Of a stretch of 61,029 bases of DNA, positions 24,553-32,547 are shown in pieces. Position 1 is the stretch's first letter. Each line of letters starts with the position of its first letter. The DNA comes from Symbiobacterium thermophilum (GTDB lineage Bacteria; Bacillota; Sulfobacillia; UBA995), in contig DYFO01000007.1 of the NCBI GenBank assembly GCA_020725145.1, positions 1 to 61,029 of the forward strand, given 5' to 3'. The translations under genes were made by a program, and so were the position numbers. The notes under the pieces are model-generated. The model saw only the letters and a list, made by a program, of their open reading frames with translations, searched no databases and was not told where the DNA came from.

Positions 24553-24881
24553 GTGGCCGGGCAACCGTCTTGGCTGGAGTTTGAAGGCCAAAGGCGCTTG
24601 GCCAGGAGGTCCGCTACGACGAACTGCTGCTTGACCTCTGCCAGCTGCAGGCCGTCGACCTCCACCTGGACGGCAGGCGCTACCTGGCCCGCACAGACCT
24701 CGCCGGTCGTGCTGAGGCGGCGTTCCGTGCCGTGGGGCTCAGACCGCCCCAACACGTTACGGAGATGTCACCCGCCTGCCCCAAGGGTTGGCGATGCCCC
24801 GCGATCCCGCCGCGGCGGCCTGAGCTCATCCCATGCTTTCAAGGCGCCGGATACGCTCCTCGACCGGGGGGTGAGTGCTGA
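24553..24881 (+). pseudogene. Probable frameshifted small protein gene after the methyltransferase
   Basis: A GTG-initiated frame (VAGQPSWLEFEGQ...) continues, after a shift of one base near 24590-24600, into a second frame that reads GQEVRYDELLLDLCQLQAVD, LHLDGRRYLARTDLAGRAEA, AFRAVGLRPPQHV before running to a stop at 24881 inside the convergent M48 gene. The second segment has protein-like composition and no start codon of its own. It is either a decayed gene, a programmed frameshift or a sequence error. No family recognised. The 300-base interval 24505-24825 holds nothing else. Confidence 0.35.
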
Positions 24882-25710
24882 AGAGGTCAGACTGCCCGCG
24901 CCGGTTCGCCAGGGGGTTATGGATGTAAAGGTGGGCGGTGGCCGGGCCGGCCCCACGCAGGGGTCGCGGGTCGGCGGCTATCTTCCGCAGCGCGTCGGCC
25001 AGCCCTCGAGGATACCTGGTGAGTAGCGCGGCGCTGGCATCGGCCAGATACTCCCGCTGGCGCGACACCGCGAACCGCAGAAGCTGCGCCGCCAGCGGCG
25101 CCACTACCGCCAGCAGCAAGGCCAGCAGGACCAGGATCCCACCCTGGCCACGCCCCGAGCGCCGCCCGCGGCGACCGTAGAGCATGCTTCTTGTCCCCCA
25201 GTCGCCCAGAAGGGCGACGATGCCGACCATCGTCACCGCCAGCGTGGCTACCAGCATGTCGCGGTTGGAGATGTGTGCTATCTCGTGGGCCACCACGCCT
25301 TCCAGTTCCGCCCGGTTCAGCTTGCCAAGCAGCCCGGTGGTTACCGCCACCACGCCGTGACGCGGGTCTCGACCGGTCGCGAAGGCGTTGGGGCAGTCAT
25401 CCTCCACCACGTAAAGCCGCGGCTGCGGAATACCGGCCCCGATGGCCAGGGCTTCGGTGATGTTCACCAGGTACGGGAATTCGTCCTTGCGGGCCGGACG
25501 CGCCCCCGTCATCGCCAGCACCAGCCGGTCGGAGTAAAAGTAACTTCCCCACGCGGCGGTCAGGGCGACGGCCACCGCCAGGACCACTCCCGGCGTCCCC
25601 ATCTCCAGGAGATAGGTGAATGCCCAGGCCACGAGGCCGACCAGCACGGCAAAGAGGAAGAGCATGAGCCAGCTGCGTCGTATGTTCGCGGCAACGGCGT
25701 CGTGAAGCAA
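24826..25710 (-). CDS. htpX: HtpX-like M48 membrane metalloprotease
   Basis: 294 residues. TM helices at about 14-32 and 38-56, then the zinc motif HEIAHISNRD, two further TM helices (about 155-175 and 190-215) and the third ligand region REYLADASAALLTRYP. It degrades misfolded membrane proteins in other bacteria. TTG start behind GGGGAGGAG. Follows lemA on the same strand after 17 bases; the LemA/HtpX pairing is common. Confidence 0.92.
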   Translation of the reverse strand: MLHDAVAANIRRSWLMLFLFAVLVGLVAWAFTYLLEMGTPGVVLAVAVALTAAWGSYFYSDRLVLAMTGARPARKDEFPYLVNITEALAIGAGIPQPRLYVVEDDCPNAFATGRDPRHGVVAVTTGLLGKLNRAELEGVVAHEIAHISNRDMLVATLAVTMVGIVALLGDWGTRSMLYGRRGRRSGRGQGGILVLLALLLAVVAPLAAQLLRFAVSRQREYLADASAALLTRYPRGLADALRKIAADPRPLRGAGPATAHLYIHNPLANRRGQSDLFSTHPPVEERIRRLESMG

Positions 25711-25727
25711 CCGGCCTCTCCTCCCCG

Positions 25728-26276
25728 TCAGAACTGCACCCGCACCGGATCGCGGTCCGCGCCGCGGGTCTCAAAGTACTCGCGGCGTCCGATGCGGAAC
25801 AGGGCCGCCACCAGGTTAGTGGGGAACCGCTCGGTGGCCGTGTTGAGCCCCAGCACGCTATCGTTGTAGTACTGCCGGGCGTAGGCGATCTTGTTTTCGA
25901 TCCCGGCCAGCTCCTCCTGAAGCATGAGGAAGTTCCGATCCGCCTTCAACTGCGGGTAGTTCTCGGCGACGGCGAAGACGGTGCGCAGGGCCTCGCTCAA
26001 CATGCTGTTGGCCTGCGCCTGGTCGCCCACGCTGCCACCGCGGGCCAGCCTGGCCCGCGCCTCGGTGACCGCCTCGAGGGTCTCGCGCTCGTGGCGCATG
26101 TAGCCCTTGACCGTCTCCACCAGGTTGGGAACAAGGTCGGCGCGGCGCTTCAACTGCACGTCGATCTGCGCCCAGGCATTGTCCACGCGGTGCTTGAGGG
26201 TGATCAACCGGTTGTAAGAACCGACAAGGAGGAGGCCGAGCAGTCCGAGCAGCCCGAGGAGCAGCCAAAGCTCCAC
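25728..26276 (-). CDS. lemA: LemA family protein
   Basis: 182 residues. One N-terminal TM helix (WLLLGLLGLLGLLLVGSYN) and a coiled helical domain with the family sequence NAWAQIDVQLKRRADLVPNL, then YPQLKADRNFLMLQEEL and a C-terminal RREYFE block. Function in bacteria is not settled; it often accompanies HtpX or a TPM-domain protein. The start is 25 bases from the 3' end of the tRNA gene. Confidence 0.92.
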   Translation of the reverse strand: MELWLLLGLLGLLGLLLVGSYNRLITLKHRVDNAWAQIDVQLKRRADLVPNLVETVKGYMRHERETLEAVTEARARLARGGSVGDQAQANSMLSEALRTVFAVAENYPQLKADRNFLMLQEELAGIENKIAYARQYYNDSVLGLNTATERFPTNLVAALFRIGRREYFETRGADRDPVRVQF

Positions 26277-26300
26277 TCAAATCGCCTCCGCTAAATAGAA

Positions 26301-26376
26301 TGGTGCGCCTAGCAGGACTCGAACCTGCGCACCCGGCTCCGGAGGCCGGCGCTCTGATCCGCTGAGCTATAGGCGC
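26301..26376 (-). tRNA. tRNA-Arg (anticodon CCG)
   Basis: Full cloverleaf on the minus strand: acceptor GCGCCTA pairs with TAGGCGC, D-stem GCTC/GAGC, anticodon stem CCGGC/GCCGG with loop CTCCGGA, T-stem GCAGG/CCTGC with TTCGAGT, discriminator A and encoded CCA. 76 nt. It reads CGG, a common Arg codon in this GC-rich DNA. Confidence 0.97.
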
Positions 26377-26394
26377 ACACCGCTACCGTAGATC

Positions 26395-26422
26395 ATTATA
26401 TAGCAAAGCGCGGTGACTGCAA
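26395..26422 (-). promoter_or_regulatory. Promoter of tRNA-Arg
   Basis: Minus strand -10 TATAAT (26395-26400), 16-base spacer and a weak -35 TTGCAG (26417-26422), 18 bases upstream of the tRNA 5' end. The patch is distinctly AT-rich compared with its surroundings. Confidence 0.65.
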
Positions 26423-26443
26423 AGTAGGCTCGGCGACCGCAGG

Positions 26444-26833
26444 TCACTGTCCTGCCCGCTCCAGCAGCTCCTGCACCCAGTACTCGCCGGCGAAGATGAT
26501 CGTGCCCGGCAGAAGATGGCCGCCGAACGCATGCCCCTCGGCGTCGCTCAAGGTGACGTGCGCGTGCAGCTCGGGCTCGCCGTCGTTCCACGAAAATCGC
26601 CCGGTCAGGTTGAGAAGCTCCAGGTTCTCGTTGAGGGTGATGGCATGGTAGCAGCGGGTGTGTTGGTCCACAAAGGCGAAGACGGCGTTCTGGACCGCCC
26701 CGAAGGCCCGCACAGTGGCCAGCCTGACACCGTTGTCCACCGCGGTCTGCCGCAGGAAAGCCAAAAGGTCCGCGCCAAGCGCCAATCTTCCCAGGAACGT
26801 CCTGCCCACCTGGTAAACCGGTCCGGTACTCAC
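26444..26833 (-). CDS. PPC (DUF296) domain protein
   Basis: 129 residues, a single PPC domain. Typical features: VYQVGRTFLGRLALGADLLAF, the NAVFAFVD strand, and the His-containing LHAHVTLSDAEGHAFGGHLLPG block, which in structures forms a trimeric metal-binding site. Archaeal and bacterial single-domain members have unknown function. GTG start at 26833. Confidence 0.85.
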   Translation of the reverse strand: MSTGPVYQVGRTFLGRLALGADLLAFLRQTAVDNGVRLATVRAFGAVQNAVFAFVDQHTRCYHAITLNENLELLNLTGRFSWNDGEPELHAHVTLSDAEGHAFGGHLLPGTIIFAGEYWVQELLERAGQ

Positions 26834-26869
26834 GGGCCATCCCCCCAGAACCGTCGACGTATGGGCTTG

Positions 26870-27781
26870 CTATCCGGCGACCACCCGGTTCCTGCCGCCG
26901 AGCTTTGCGCGGTACATGGCACGATCGGCGTGCCTGACCAGCGTTTCATGACCGACGATGCCCCGGTCGGGAAAGGTGGCCGCCCCCACGCTCACGGTCA
27001 GCTGGATGGAGGCACGTCCCACACGAAACCTGTGTTCCTCAACCACCTTGCGGAGCCGCTCGGCCAGTACCAGGGCCTCGCCTCGGTTGGTCTGCGGCAA
27101 AAGCAGGAGGAACTCCTCTCCTCCGTAACGCCCCACGACGTCGCTGGTACGGGTATTGGCTTTGAGCAAGCCTCCCATCTCTCCGAGCACCGCGTTGCCC
27201 GCCGGGTGACCGTAGGTGTCGTTCACTTGCTTGAAGTTGTCGATGTCCAGCATCAGGCACGAGACCGGGTAGCGGTGACGCTTGGCCCGTGCCACCTCCT
27301 CGCTGCAGCGGTGCATGAGGTACCAGCTGTTGTAAAGGCCGGTGAGGGCGTCGGTAATGGACATCCGTTCCAGCCGCAGGTGACGCTCACGTGCTTCCTC
27401 GAACATCGCCCGAGTGCGCAACACAAGGCTGATGCGGGCCCTCAGTTCGGCGGCACCGAAAGGTGTGGTGACGTAGTCGACGACGCCTTGTTCGAGCTGC
27501 GGTATCCACCGCTCGAGGTCTTCCTTCCCGGTCACGAGGACGATGGGTACGTCGACGGTGGTCTCGTGCTGTCGCACCGACGCAAGCCAGCGCTCACCGT
27601 CCAGCGGGGAATGGTTGACGTCAACCAGGATGACATCCGGCGGGTCATCGTCAAACGCGATCGGCATGTCGGCAACCCGGATGCAGTAGCGCTGGGAGTT
27701 GAGCATCGTGGCGATCTGGCCCGGTAAGACGGGGTGATTGCTGAAAAGAAGCACTCTGACCTGCTCTTCCAGGGCGGTCAC
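26870..27781 (-). CDS. Diguanylate cyclase with degenerate receiver domain
   Basis: 303 residues. Receiver-like domain (about 8-120) with an Asp in VILVDVN but a Thr where the conserved Lys should be (VTTPF), so phosphorylation signalling may be altered. A short helical linker leads to a GGDEF domain with the GGEEF active site, MLDIDNFKQVNDTYGHPAG and the C-terminal ADRAMYRAKLGGRN. An RxxD inhibitory site is not obvious. Makes cyclic di-GMP. GTG start at 27781. Confidence 0.9.
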   Translation of the reverse strand: MTALEEQVRVLLFSNHPVLPGQIATMLNSQRYCIRVADMPIAFDDDPPDVILVDVNHSPLDGERWLASVRQHETTVDVPIVLVTGKEDLERWIPQLEQGVVDYVTTPFGAAELRARISLVLRTRAMFEEARERHLRLERMSITDALTGLYNSWYLMHRCSEEVARAKRHRYPVSCLMLDIDNFKQVNDTYGHPAGNAVLGEMGGLLKANTRTSDVVGRYGGEEFLLLLPQTNRGEALVLAERLRKVVEEHRFRVGRASIQLTVSVGAATFPDRGIVGHETLVRHADRAMYRAKLGGRNRVVAG

Positions 27782-27895
27782 CCCCAGCGGCTAACTCGGG
27801 CCGTCTCCGGCAGCACTGCCAAAGTTCGCCGGGCCGGGGGATAATCCTTCCCGTTGCCCGTCCCACGGGCGATTCCGGGTTCACCGACATCGGAC

Positions 27896-27928
27896 GGCGG
27901 GGCCGGGAACTTGCACTCCGGCCCCGCC
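27896..27928 (-). terminator. 11-bp GC hairpin after the helical protein gene
   Basis: Perfect arms 27896-27906 and 27918-27928 with an 11-base loop, six bases beyond the stop of the minus-strand gene ending at 27935. No U-tract. Confidence 0.5.
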
Positions 27929-27934
27929 CGTCGA

Positions 27935-28402
27935 TCAGTCGTTGTGCTCTTCCTGCGAGCGAGCCGTCCAATCGCGGGCGGCTTCCGTCCCCGTCTGCGA
28001 TCCCGTCACCTCGACTCCGCGGACCGCGTGCTCCCCGATCGGAGAGGCCCGGTAGCCGTAGGCTCCACCCGAAAGCTCGGTAGCCGGTCCAGAAGGAGCT
28101 CCTGCTCCCGGCAGTCCCACGGCAGGCGGCGGGTAGGTCGGGGCGTAGGGCCCGGGTGCGGGCTCGAACCGCGACCGTTCCCAGCCCACGGGTTGCTCCG
28201 GCCCCGCTCCGCGCCTGCGCTCAAGTTCAGAGGCCACTTCCCTCAACTGAAACTGCTCGGTCTCATGGGCCGCCATGAACAACCGGAACACCTCACCGTG
28301 ATAGGCCTCGGCGGCCCACCGGCCGTAGAGCTCTGAGCCGTGCTGCTTGTCGCGCAGTACGTCTTCCAGAACCTCGGTGATGCTCAGTTCTCCCCCATGC
28401 AT
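27935..28402 (-). CDS. Helical (ferritin-like?) protein with Pro/Gly-rich tail
   Basis: 155 residues. The first 65 residues form two amphipathic helices (ITEVLEDVLRDKQHGSELYG, VFRLFMAAHETEQFQLREVA) with His/Glu spacing reminiscent of rubrerythrin-like or CotF-like helical bundles, but too short for a full four-helix ferritin. The remainder is low-complexity Pro/Gly/Ala with Tyr, ending QEEHND. ATG at 28402 lies seven bases after GGAGGAGGTGG. It follows a 70-residue helical gene on the same strand; the two may form one bundle together. A spore-coat role is possible; not shown. Confidence 0.65.
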   Translation of the reverse strand: MHGGELSITEVLEDVLRDKQHGSELYGRWAAEAYHGEVFRLFMAAHETEQFQLREVASELERRRGAGPEQPVGWERSRFEPAPGPYAPTYPPPAVGLPGAGAPSGPATELSGGAYGYRASPIGEHAVRGVEVTGSQTGTEAARDWTARSQEEHND

Positions 28403-28425
28403 CGGCAACCACCTCCTCCGTGCCG

Positions 28426-28638
28426 CTAGCGCGGCTCTCGACCCCACTGCTGGCGGAGCCGGAACTCACCCGCCAGTTGCTGCTCGCCCGACGCCAGTCT
28501 TCGCAGCAATCCCGCCACCGTCGGATCGGCCACACGCGTGGACCAGTAGACGTGCTTGCGGGCCAGATGCTCGGCCCGTGCCGCCGCCTCGGCCAGCAGG
28601 TGTCCATCGCGCACGTATCGCTCCACCTTCTCCTTCAC
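28426..28638 (-). CDS. Small helical protein paired with the preceding bundle-like gene
   Basis: 70 codons from a GTG at 28638, or 66 from a GTG at 28626 that has AAGGAG just upstream. Predicted two helices: VERYVRDGHLLAEAAARAEH and VADPTVAGLLRRLASGEQQL. It ends 23 bases before the next gene. No family recognised. Confidence 0.55.
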   Translation of the reverse strand: MKEKVERYVRDGHLLAEAAARAEHLARKHVYWSTRVADPTVAGLLRRLASGEQQLAGEFRLRQQWGREPR

Positions 28639-28697
28639 CTCCCACCGCTAGTTATTCCCTGCCATGGCTGCCGGCAAACGGGTGGCGGCACAAGACG

Positions 28698-28727
28698 GCG
28701 GCCGCCGACCTTTCGATCGGCGGCCGC
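28698..28727 (-). terminator. 11-bp GC hairpin after nfu
   Basis: Perfect arms 28698-28708 and 28717-28727, 8-base loop, 27 bases after the nfu stop. Again no U-tract. Confidence 0.5.
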
Positions 28728-28754
28728 GTGCTCTTGAGGCTTGGCTACGCCCTG

Positions 28755-28973
28755 TCAGGCGTGTTCGACGGCCTTGACCTCCGGCACCTTGGCCTTGAGG
28801 TAACGTTCGATGCCGTTCTTCAGCGTGATCTGTGCCATGGGGCAGCCCCCGCAGGCTCCGGTGAGCCTGACTTTGACCACCCCGTCTTCGATGTCTACAA
28901 GCTCCACGTCTCCTCCGTCCTGCTTGAGGCGGGGTCGGATCGCTTCCAGTGCTTTGAGCACGGCTTCCCGCAA
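28755..28973 (-). CDS. Nfu-type iron-sulfur cluster scaffold (NifU C-terminal domain)
   Basis: 72 residues, a stand-alone NifU_C domain: LEAIRPRLKQDGGDVELVDI, then LTGACGGCPMAQITLK with the CxxC that holds a 4Fe-4S cluster, and IERYLKAKVPEV. Delivers Fe-S clusters to target proteins. TTG start behind GGAGGTC. Own promoter likely (see 29037-29042). A 7-bp hairpin (29001-29007 with 29011-29017) lies in its leader. Confidence 0.9.
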   Translation of the reverse strand: MREAVLKALEAIRPRLKQDGGDVELVDIEDGVVKVRLTGACGGCPMAQITLKNGIERYLKAKVPEVKAVEHA

Positions 28974-29036
28974 CGGAAGACCTCCTCTGTGCCGACATGG
29001 GCCGGGTGCGACCCGGCGGTAACTTGTTCCGATGCT

Positions 29037-29042
29037 ATTATA
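29037..29042 (-). promoter_or_regulatory. -10 element for nfu
   Basis: Minus-strand TATAAT overlapping the stop codon of the PHP gene, 64 bases before the nfu start. A matching -35 is not clear. Confidence 0.45.
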
Positions 29043-30108
29043 CCGGGGAAGCCCCGTGCCGAACAGGCCGCCGGGAGCAGCGCAGGTAGATAGGGTTGGA
29101 CAGTATCCAAAGCTGCCGCCTTCGCCCCGCCCGGCGGTGGACTTCAACCCGATAGACACCGGGAGTGTCTACCCGATGGGAAAGGCGTCGGCCGCTACCC
29201 TCGGCGAGGCGGCCGCCGTCCCGAAGCAACCGCATGTCGGCGTCAACGGGAAGGCTTACCTCGAGCAGGGCCTCGCCGCACACCTCGTCCCCCTGGTGGT
29301 AGCAGGCCGGGCCCTGCCGCGCGGTGAAACGAAAGCCCCGAGCCGTCGGCCCCGAACCCGCCACCATGAAGCACCTGCCGGCCTGCAGCGCTCCGAGCAG
29401 CTCACCGGTGTCCTGGGCGTCGTCGCCCACGAACGGCACCGGCACCAGCACGTGGGTCCTGAGCATCCGGAACATCCGGGCGTAGGACAGAAGACGAAGG
29501 CGCATGCCCGGGCTGCCGTGGGCGTCAACCCCTCCCACTCCCGCCACCCGCCGCCGCTTCCCAAGCGCATCCCACCGCGCCAGGTCCTGCGGGTCGGGAC
29601 CGGCGACCAGGTTGCGGGGGTCGGCCAGGCCCCGCACAAGGTCACGCCCGGTGCGGACGGCCCCCACCCAGCGGGACAGGAAATTCCAGACCTCCAGACC
29701 GGATATGGGGACATCCCAGGCGTGCCAGGCAAAACTGGGCAATCCCAGGTAATGGCTTCCCCGGTCCGAAGGGTGCGCCACGAAACCGAATCCTCCCCGG
29801 GCCCGGACCTCGTCCACGTATTCGGCGGCGGGCCGGTCGGGGGTCACCGGGCGATCGATCCCCAGCGCCAGGTAGTGGTTATGATTGGCCGTGGGGGTGA
29901 CCTCCACGCCGGCGACCAGCAGTACTCCGTCCCGCCATCCCTGCCACTTGCCGGCCTCCAGGTTGTTGTGGTCCGTCACCACCACATAATCAAGGCGGTT
30001 TCGGCGGGCAGCGCTCAAGATGTGCGGTATGGTCCCCGTCCCGTCGGAATGACGGGAATGGACGTGCAGGACCCCCACGTACTCCCAAACGCGACCTTCT
30101 TCAGTCAA
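29038..30108 (-). CDS. PHP-domain metal-dependent phosphoesterase (CehA/McbA-like)
   Basis: About 356 residues. Metal ligands of the PHP fold are visible: HVHSRHSDGTGTI, VVTDHNN, Glu in VAGVEVT, FVAHPSD and GGVDAHG. The last 90 residues form a beta-sandwich-like C-terminal domain (ARGFRFTARQG ... GVYRVEVH). Likely hydrolyses a phosphate or phosphonate ester; substrate unknown. The TTG start overlaps the stop of the fbp gene by eight bases. An internal GTG (YVGVL) is a weaker alternative. Confidence 0.82.
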   Translation of the reverse strand: MTEEGRVWEYVGVLHVHSRHSDGTGTIPHILSAARRNRLDYVVVTDHNNLEAGKWQGWRDGVLLVAGVEVTPTANHNHYLALGIDRPVTPDRPAAEYVDEVRARGGFGFVAHPSDRGSHYLGLPSFAWHAWDVPISGLEVWNFLSRWVGAVRTGRDLVRGLADPRNLVAGPDPQDLARWDALGKRRRVAGVGGVDAHGSPGMRLRLLSYARMFRMLRTHVLVPVPFVGDDAQDTGELLGALQAGRCFMVAGSGPTARGFRFTARQGPACYHQGDEVCGEALLEVSLPVDADMRLLRDGGRLAEGSGRRLSHRVDTPGVYRVEVHRRAGRRRQLWILSNPIYLRCSRRPVRHGASPV

Positions 30109-31195
30109 CCGCCCGGAAACGGTCCCGCAGCTTCTCCATGACCTGCGGCAAAGTGGTGTACTCCATCTGGTCAAGTCCCAGCCGATGCGGCTCGAAGGGA
30201 CCGTGGCGCCGTAGGTAATCGGCCACCTCCAAGGCGATCTGCCGGGCGCGGTCGTACCCGGGGTCGGCGAAGAAGTCCTGGGGACCGAGGAGCCTGCCGT
30301 TGGCCAGCTGGAAGCCCAGGGCTACCACCCGGGGGGGTCCGTCGAACCGGGTAGGATGGGCGTCGCGCTGGGCGACCGGCATGAGCGGCCCCTGGTGCGA
30401 ACCCCGCATCCACCCCGCTACCAGATGGGGCATGGCGAAGGGCTCCAGCACCTCTCCCACCGCCGGAAACCCGCTCTGGCAGCGGACCACGCAGACCGGG
30501 TCGTCCTTGCCCACGTACCTGCCGGCCAACAGGTTCAGCTTCTGGGTGGAGGAGGTCGCCGCGATCCAGCCGGTCTGCCGCGAGTAGATGGACTTGATGG
30601 CAAAGCGCCCCGGAGCGCCGATGAACACCAGAAGGTCGTACATCTCTTCGGGCAGCACGAAGTCCACCGCCCGGTGCTCGATCAGGTCGTGCACCTCAAA
30701 ACGGAAACCCCCGTGCAGCTTGGGGTCGATCACCAGGCCGATGGTGTTGAAGGGATCGCCGAACACCTTGAACAGCGGGTAGTTCCAGGCCCCCGGCTCC
30801 GTCTTGTCGGCCATGAACACGACCACCGGCTCGCTTTCGCGCTCCTCGAACTCCATCTCCGCCACGCCGGGACCCATCCCCCGCACGTTCCCGGAGAAAG
30901 CATCCTTGAGCAGGTCTTGCCCTGCCCCGTACAGCTTCCGTTCCCGCGCCAACCCGGTGCAGGCGACGAACACGTCCCACGCCAGCCGGTGAATCTCCTC
31001 CGCATCGGTCCCCCGCCGGTGCGTCATGATCAGGTTGATGTCGTCGCCCACCGAGGTGACGTGGAAGTCAACCAGCAGGTCGCACCCGGCGAGCATTCGC
31101 CGCGCTTCCTCAAGGAGGTCGGGATGCACCCCGCAGTGCCCCACGAACCCTCCCACGTCGGCCTTGATAACGGAAAGCGTGAGCTTTTGGCCCAA
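30101..31195 (-). CDS. fbp: Bifunctional fructose-1,6-bisphosphate aldolase/phosphatase (class V)
   Basis: 364 residues, family length. Starts with KLTLSVIKADVGGFVGHCGVH, then the metal-binding SVGDDINLIMTH, FMADKTEPGAWNYPL, the FRFEVHDLIEHR region and the Tyr/Lys loop (SIYSRQTGW). The family is typical of archaea and deep-branching or thermophilic bacteria, where it condenses triose phosphates and dephosphorylates FBP in one step, making gluconeogenesis unidirectional. TTG start eight bases after GGGAGGG. Confidence 0.94.
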   Translation of the reverse strand: MGQKLTLSVIKADVGGFVGHCGVHPDLLEEARRMLAGCDLLVDFHVTSVGDDINLIMTHRRGTDAEEIHRLAWDVFVACTGLARERKLYGAGQDLLKDAFSGNVRGMGPGVAEMEFEERESEPVVVFMADKTEPGAWNYPLFKVFGDPFNTIGLVIDPKLHGGFRFEVHDLIEHRAVDFVLPEEMYDLLVFIGAPGRFAIKSIYSRQTGWIAATSSTQKLNLLAGRYVGKDDPVCVVRCQSGFPAVGEVLEPFAMPHLVAGWMRGSHQGPLMPVAQRDAHPTRFDGPPRVVALGFQLANGRLLGPQDFFADPGYDRARQIALEVADYLRRHGPFEPHRLGLDQMEYTTLPQVMEKLRDRFRAVD

Positions 31196-31260
31196 GGCAG
31201 ATCCCTCCCACAAGCTGATGCTGGCTTCCGGGCACTTCGTCGATGGCGCGGGGGTTTCCT

Positions 31261-32451
31261 TCACAGCCTGCCCAGCGCCCGCAGCAAGCCGAACCGCAAG
31301 TAGTCGACGAGGACCTTCCACCATCCGGCACGGCGCACGTCGGCGGCGGCCAACAAGGGGATGCGCTTGAGCTCCATGCCCTCAAGCGTCACCAGCGCGT
31401 CCGCCACGTGCCGTCCGCGTGCCACCGGGGCGAAAAGGTGTTCCCGGGGATGCACGACCACCTCAACGCCGCCCGCGTACCGGCGGGGGACGGCGACCAG
31501 CGTGGTAGATCCGGGTTCAAGGCCGACCCGGTTGTCCCTGCCCTGCCAGACCCGGGCCGTCAGGTTCGGCTGAAGCTGCCCGTACACGTCCCAGAGCTCG
31601 AAGCTGCCGAACCCGTAGTCGAGCAGTCGGATGGCCTGTTCCTCGCGGGCGGTCTCGCCGGCGGCGCCCAGCACCACCGCCACCAGGCGCATGCCGTCGC
31701 GTTCGGCCGTGGCCACCAGATGATATCCGGCCTCCCGCGTGAAGCCGGTCTTCAGCCCGTCCGCTCCCTCGTACTTCCCGAGCAGGCCGTTCCGGTTGAA
31801 CTGGGTGATGGGCTCACCCCGGGGAGACAGGCTGTAGGTGAAGCGCCGTGCGGAATGCAGCGCCAGCGCCTCGGGGTGGTCTAGCAGGTAGCGGTAGGCC
31901 AGGAGGGCGACGTCGGCCGCGGTGGTGAAAGCGGTGCCGGCGATGCCATGGGAGTCGGTGAAGTGGGTGTCGGCCAGCCCCAGCCGATCGGCTTCCCGGT
32001 TCATGAGCGCGACGAAGGTCTCCTCGCTGCCCGCCAGGTGCTCCGCCAGGGCCACACAGGCATCGTTTCCCGAGACGATGGCGATCCCCCGGAGGAGATC
32101 CGCCACCCTGACGCGCTCCCCCACCTCGATGAACATCCTGCTTCCGGGAGTGCGCCAGGCCCGCTCGCTGACGATCACTTCCTCGTCGGCCGAAAGCTCG
32201 GAGCGCTCCATGGCCTGCCAGGCAAGCCGCAAGGTCACGAGCTTGGCGAGGCTGGCGGGGGCAACCCTTGCGGTGGCATCCTGGGCCATGAGCACCTGCC
32301 CGGAGCCGACCTCGATCAGCACGGCCCCCACCGCCTCGATGGACGGCGGAGGGACCCTGTCACGCAGTCCGGCCGGCGGGCCCTGCAGGACGCCCGCAAA
32401 GCCCCCGGCGCTCCACCCCGCCACCACCAAGAAGAAGAGCAACGAACGCAC
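31261..32451 (-). CDS. D-alanyl-D-alanine carboxypeptidase (penicillin-binding, DacF/DacA-like)
   Basis: 396 residues. Signal peptide at the N terminus (LLFFLVVAGWSAGGFAG), active-site ASLAKL (SxxK), SGND (SxN) and GLKTGFT (KTG), followed by the C-terminal beta domain and a terminal amphipathic helix that may tether it to the membrane. Trims the stem pentapeptide. GTG start at 32451; the ribosome binding site is distant. It precedes fbp on the same strand by 65 bases. Confidence 0.93.
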   Translation of the reverse strand: MRSLLFFLVVAGWSAGGFAGVLQGPPAGLRDRVPPPSIEAVGAVLIEVGSGQVLMAQDATARVAPASLAKLVTLRLAWQAMERSELSADEEVIVSERAWRTPGSRMFIEVGERVRVADLLRGIAIVSGNDACVALAEHLAGSEETFVALMNREADRLGLADTHFTDSHGIAGTAFTTAADVALLAYRYLLDHPEALALHSARRFTYSLSPRGEPITQFNRNGLLGKYEGADGLKTGFTREAGYHLVATAERDGMRLVAVVLGAAGETAREEQAIRLLDYGFGSFELWDVYGQLQPNLTARVWQGRDNRVGLEPGSTTLVAVPRRYAGGVEVVVHPREHLFAPVARGRHVADALVTLEGMELKRIPLLAAADVRRAGWWKVLVDYLRFGLLRALGRL

Positions 32452-32508
32452 GGCTGCCCGGATGTCGCTCCCTCCCCGGTCTGCCTGTCCGTGCCAGAGC
32501 TACCAGTA

Positions 32509-32536
32509 GCATGCCGCCGCGAAGGGCGGGGCATGC
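32509..32536. other. Short hairpin between DRTGG ATPase and carboxypeptidase genes
   Basis: Seven-bp perfect arms GCATGCC (32509-32515) and GGCATGC (32530-32536). Placed after the stop of the upstream minus-strand gene; could act in termination. No U-tract. Confidence 0.35.
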
Positions 32537-32547
32537 AAGGCCACGGC

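Noticed and set aside
28755-29159. Longer Nfu protein of 134 residues
   Set aside because: The N-terminal extension crosses the -10 box and hairpin and lacks domain features; the TTG at 28973 has a good ribosome binding site.
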